Assembly (NCBI GenBank): GCA_018985235.1
Contig: JADGIG010000026.1
Location: 1 to 39,007 of the forward strand
DNA: 39,007 nucleotides
Reading direction: 5' to 3'
DNA from: Sanchytrium tribonematis
Taxonomy: Eukaryota; Sanchytriomycota; Sanchytriomycetes; Sanchytriales; Sanchytriaceae
Of this stretch, positions 37,385 to 39,007 are shown piece after piece (position 1 is the first letter of the stretch; every line of letters starts with the position of its first letter). The notes under the pieces are model-generated. The model saw nothing but the letters and a program-made list of their open reading frames with translations, searched no databases and was not told the DNA's origin. The position numbers and the translations under genes are program-made.

Positions 37385-37834
37385 TCAGTGCTTTGCGCTA
37401 CTGAGTTTTTCGTGCATATCCTGTACTAAGTCCGCCGTCCTTTTAAGTAATTCCGCTCTTGAAAATTTCTTGTTTCCCAATATCGGAACCACTACACTCT
37501 CTAGATATTTGTAGCTGGACTGAATTTTTTGCCTCCTTCGCTTTTCACTTTGTAAATGAAGTTGTCTTTTATCTTCGTCTCTTTTATCCGTGGAAGGTAT
37601 CTCCGTTATATGAACCATGGATCTCGAAGCCGCTGATAACCCATCGCTAGTAGGTTTTGGCTGAATAGGTGGATGATGGTAAAGTAACCCATCTGATAGA
37701 ATTTGCGGTTGTATATTTTGGGGTATCCTTGGAACATCGTCACCATCCCTATAATCTTCAATTAAAGAATCATTTAAAGGTTCCGGGTTTTTTGTGTAAA
37801 AAAAATCTGAAGCAGAGTCAATCCAGTCTTCCAT
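37385..37834 (-). CDS. bHLH transcription factor
   Basis: 149 residues. The acidic N-terminus (MEDWIDSASDFFY...LIEDYRDGDDV) may activate transcription. The C-terminal 60 residues are a basic helix-loop-helix: HLQSEKRRRQKI supplies the E-box-contacting His, Glu and Arg residues, then QSSYKYLESVVV, a loop, and KFSRAELLKRTADLVQDMHEKL as helix 2. There is no leucine zipper after it because the protein ends there. It resembles fungal Ino4/Pho4-class factors in layout, but the target is unknown. The ATG at 37834 is the first; the upstream open frame offers only TTG. Confidence 0.8.
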   Translation of the reverse strand: MEDWIDSASDFFYTKNPEPLNDSLIEDYRDGDDVPRIPQNIQPQILSDGLLYHHPPIQPKPTSDGLSAASRSMVHITEIPSTDKRDEDKRQLHLQSEKRRRQKIQSSYKYLESVVVPILGNKKFSRAELLKRTADLVQDMHEKLSSAKH

Positions 37835-37931
37835 TTCGCAATTGGTCAAAGATCGATTAATAATCCAGTAAACTCTCTGTGATTGGATGATACACGCGAA
37901 AGACCTTGGTTTATATTATACAGGGAAAAAT

Positions 37932-38702
37932 TTATTGTTGCATCTTGGCTTTCTCTTCCAACAATTTGAAAATTAGTGGCCAATAATTAAATCGGCGTCT
38001 AATATTCTCCCTTTTCCATTCTTCTCTTTTTGCCAATTCCTCATGAAGTCTGGCGTTGTCGGCAGAGTCTTGTAATTTGATCAAAGGATCCGGTATTACT
38101 GCCATCAAATTAAATTTTGTATTAGTTAAAAGTCTCTCCTTGAGGTGTTTAGCTGCAACATTTATCCAATCGTTATTTTCAATGGACCCAACTAAAACAG
38201 GATTATTCAAAAGGCCATCTAACTCATAAACATTTCCTTTGTACGGAATAAAGGCGCTAAAATGAAATGACTCTTCCTTTTTCCCACTATGATCTTCTTC
38301 AATTGAAAAATTTTGAGGTAATGCGAAAGAATTGTGAGCGTCTCTGATCTCGGAACAGTTTCCTATTGATATTCCTTTCGATTCTGGGTCGAAATCGGCA
38401 ACAAATTCCTTTAAATTTTCTAAAACTTTTCCAGTTTTTACTGTATTCATGATGACATGCAGAATAGATAAAGTTGCGCAAGCATTGTTTATGACTTGAT
38501 TCGCAAAAAATAGCCCAGGTACACTTACAGTAAGAGGTGACCGTTTCTTGTAATCAAATAGAAAAATCAAGCCTAGAGCGTCACTATTAATATAGTCCAA
38601 GTCAAACACCTCTTCCATTACAACACCTTCGACTCCAAATAGCTGAATAAGCTCGGTAAACACACCTGGGTCTGACTCGATCAAATTCCAATCAGAACTC
38701 AT
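37932..38702 (-). CDS. UCHL5: UCH37/UCHL5-type ubiquitin C-terminal hydrolase
   Basis: 256 residues. Catalytic site complete: FANQ (oxyanion Gln), NNACAT (nucleophile Cys), FHFSAF (His) and ELDGL (Asp). The C-terminal helix EEWKRENIRRRFNYWPLIFKLLEEKAKMQQ-type region is the ULD that separates UCH37 from UCHL1/3 and contacts the proteasome subunit Rpn13 or INO80. The protein stops about 70 residues earlier than human UCH37, so the Lys-rich tail used for Rpn13 binding is short or missing. I found no 19-nt intron that would extend it. The stop is in AATAAA. Confidence 0.9.
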   Translation of the reverse strand: MSSDWNLIESDPGVFTELIQLFGVEGVVMEEVFDLDYINSDALGLIFLFDYKKRSPLTVSVPGLFFANQVINNACATLSILHVIMNTVKTGKVLENLKEFVADFDPESKGISIGNCSEIRDAHNSFALPQNFSIEEDHSGKKEESFHFSAFIPYKGNVYELDGLLNNPVLVGSIENNDWINVAAKHLKERLLTNTKFNLMAVIPDPLIKLQDSADNARLHEELAKREEWKRENIRRRFNYWPLIFKLLEEKAKMQQ

Positions 38703-38868
38703 TTGTTTTGCGGGGATTGAAACAAACGTATATATTTATTTTGCCAAATTGTTAATAAAAAAAATTGTGCATCGTTAAATATGCAACCCATGTAAAGTGA
38801 ACTTGGTTAAGCATTTAAAATTCCTGGAACTTGTTCATCCTTGAAACTTAAAATATATTTATTCATTT

Positions 38869-39007
38869 ATGTTACTCAAATTTACTCCAGCTGCTTTGAA
38901 GCATATATCAAATACTTTACCACAAAATAAAGCACTAAAGCTCAGTATCATAAGGAAGGGATGTAGTGGCCATATGTATAACATTCAACATATCCCGAAA
39001 AACGAGA
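38869..39007 (+). CDS. ISCA1: ISCA1-like iron-sulfur cluster assembly protein, N-terminal fragment
   Basis: A gene cut by the right edge; 46 codons are visible. LKFTPAALKHISNTLP and LKLSIIRKGCSGHMYNIQH match the A-type carrier opening (LTPAAVNKI...VGVRTRGCNGLSYTLEY), including the first cluster Cys of GC[NS]G. ISCA1 wording fits better than ISCA2. The ATG sits right at the domain start and a stop lies in frame shortly upstream, so no mitochondrial presequence is evident. It could come from an upstream exon that I cannot find. It is divergent from UCH37 across 166 bp. Confidence 0.8.
   Translation, partial: MLLKFTPAALKHISNTLPQNKALKLSIIRKGCSGHMYNIQHIPKNE

Noticed and set aside
38783-38820. An upstream intron feeding a mitochondrial presequence into ISCA1
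   Set aside because: The best GTA...AAG candidate is 20 nt, lacks A at position 14, and the following frame has stops before the ISCA1 ATG.

Overview
The window comes from a very compact, AT-rich nuclear genome. The gene content points to a zoosporic (flagellate, early-diverging) fungus. The main evidence is a rhodopsin-guanylyl cyclase fusion (known from Blastocladiomycota and chytrid-type fungi), the flagellar proteins IFT121/WDR35 and RIB43A, a cobalamin-trafficking MMADHC homologue, and fungal-type regulators (PacC/Rim101-like, Byr4/Bfa1-like, Tea4/Bud14-like). I cannot name the species. I find 32 protein genes in 39 kb. Only the first (left edge) and last (right edge) are cut by the window. 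No gene-free stretch exceeds about 270 bases. I see no tRNA, rRNA, transposon, virus-like element or CRISPR array.

Layout. 1-4057: Byr4/Bfa1-like fragment, a small winged-helix-like protein, an orphan two-TM protein, EFR3. 4074-8725: tRNA adenosine deaminase and DNA polymerase kappa (head to head, 30 bp apart), animal-type trehalase, an Apple/PAN-like surface protein. 8952-14752: SPC1, PacC-like factor, RIB43A, AIFM3-like Rieske flavoprotein, an LRR protein, UBC9. 14761-21075: MMADHC, an orphan 7-TM protein, prefoldin 1, rhodopsin-guanylyl cyclase, an SH3/RA-like polarity protein, a CDK20/CAK1-like kinase. 21082-27156: IFT121 and two tandem ammonium transporters. 27354-34747: fascin-like protein, MTR4 helicase, ATAD2/Yta7. 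34750-39007: ankyrin protein, alanine aminotransferase, DCN1, bHLH factor, UCH37, ISCA1 fragment.

Main discovery. Seven recognisable genes are interrupted where the protein family demands continuity. In every case removing exactly 19 nucleotides restores the conserved reading frame. I find ten such introns in EFR3, AIFM3-like, UBC9, AMT1 (three), AMT2, ATAD2, ankyrin and ALT. All ten are exactly 19 nt, begin GTA and end AG. All ten have T at intron position 12, A at position 14 and a pyrimidine at position 15, which matches the yUnAy branch site at a fixed distance of 5 nt from the 3' end. One (ATAD2) contains a full TACTAAC. These are near the lower size limit known for spliceosomal introns.

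A second genome-level pattern is that stop codons are often embedded in the poly(A)-type hexamer AATAAA or AGTAAA. At three convergent gene pairs the 12-bp palindrome AATAAATTTATT sits across the gene ends. At two of these it contains both stop codons, 2 bp apart.

Functionally the window mixes housekeeping genes with zoospore-related ones (light-driven cGMP production, intraflagellar transport, axonemal doublet protein, possible ciliary kinase). I see no single-pathway cluster apart from the IFT121/kinase neighbours and the ammonium transporter duplication.
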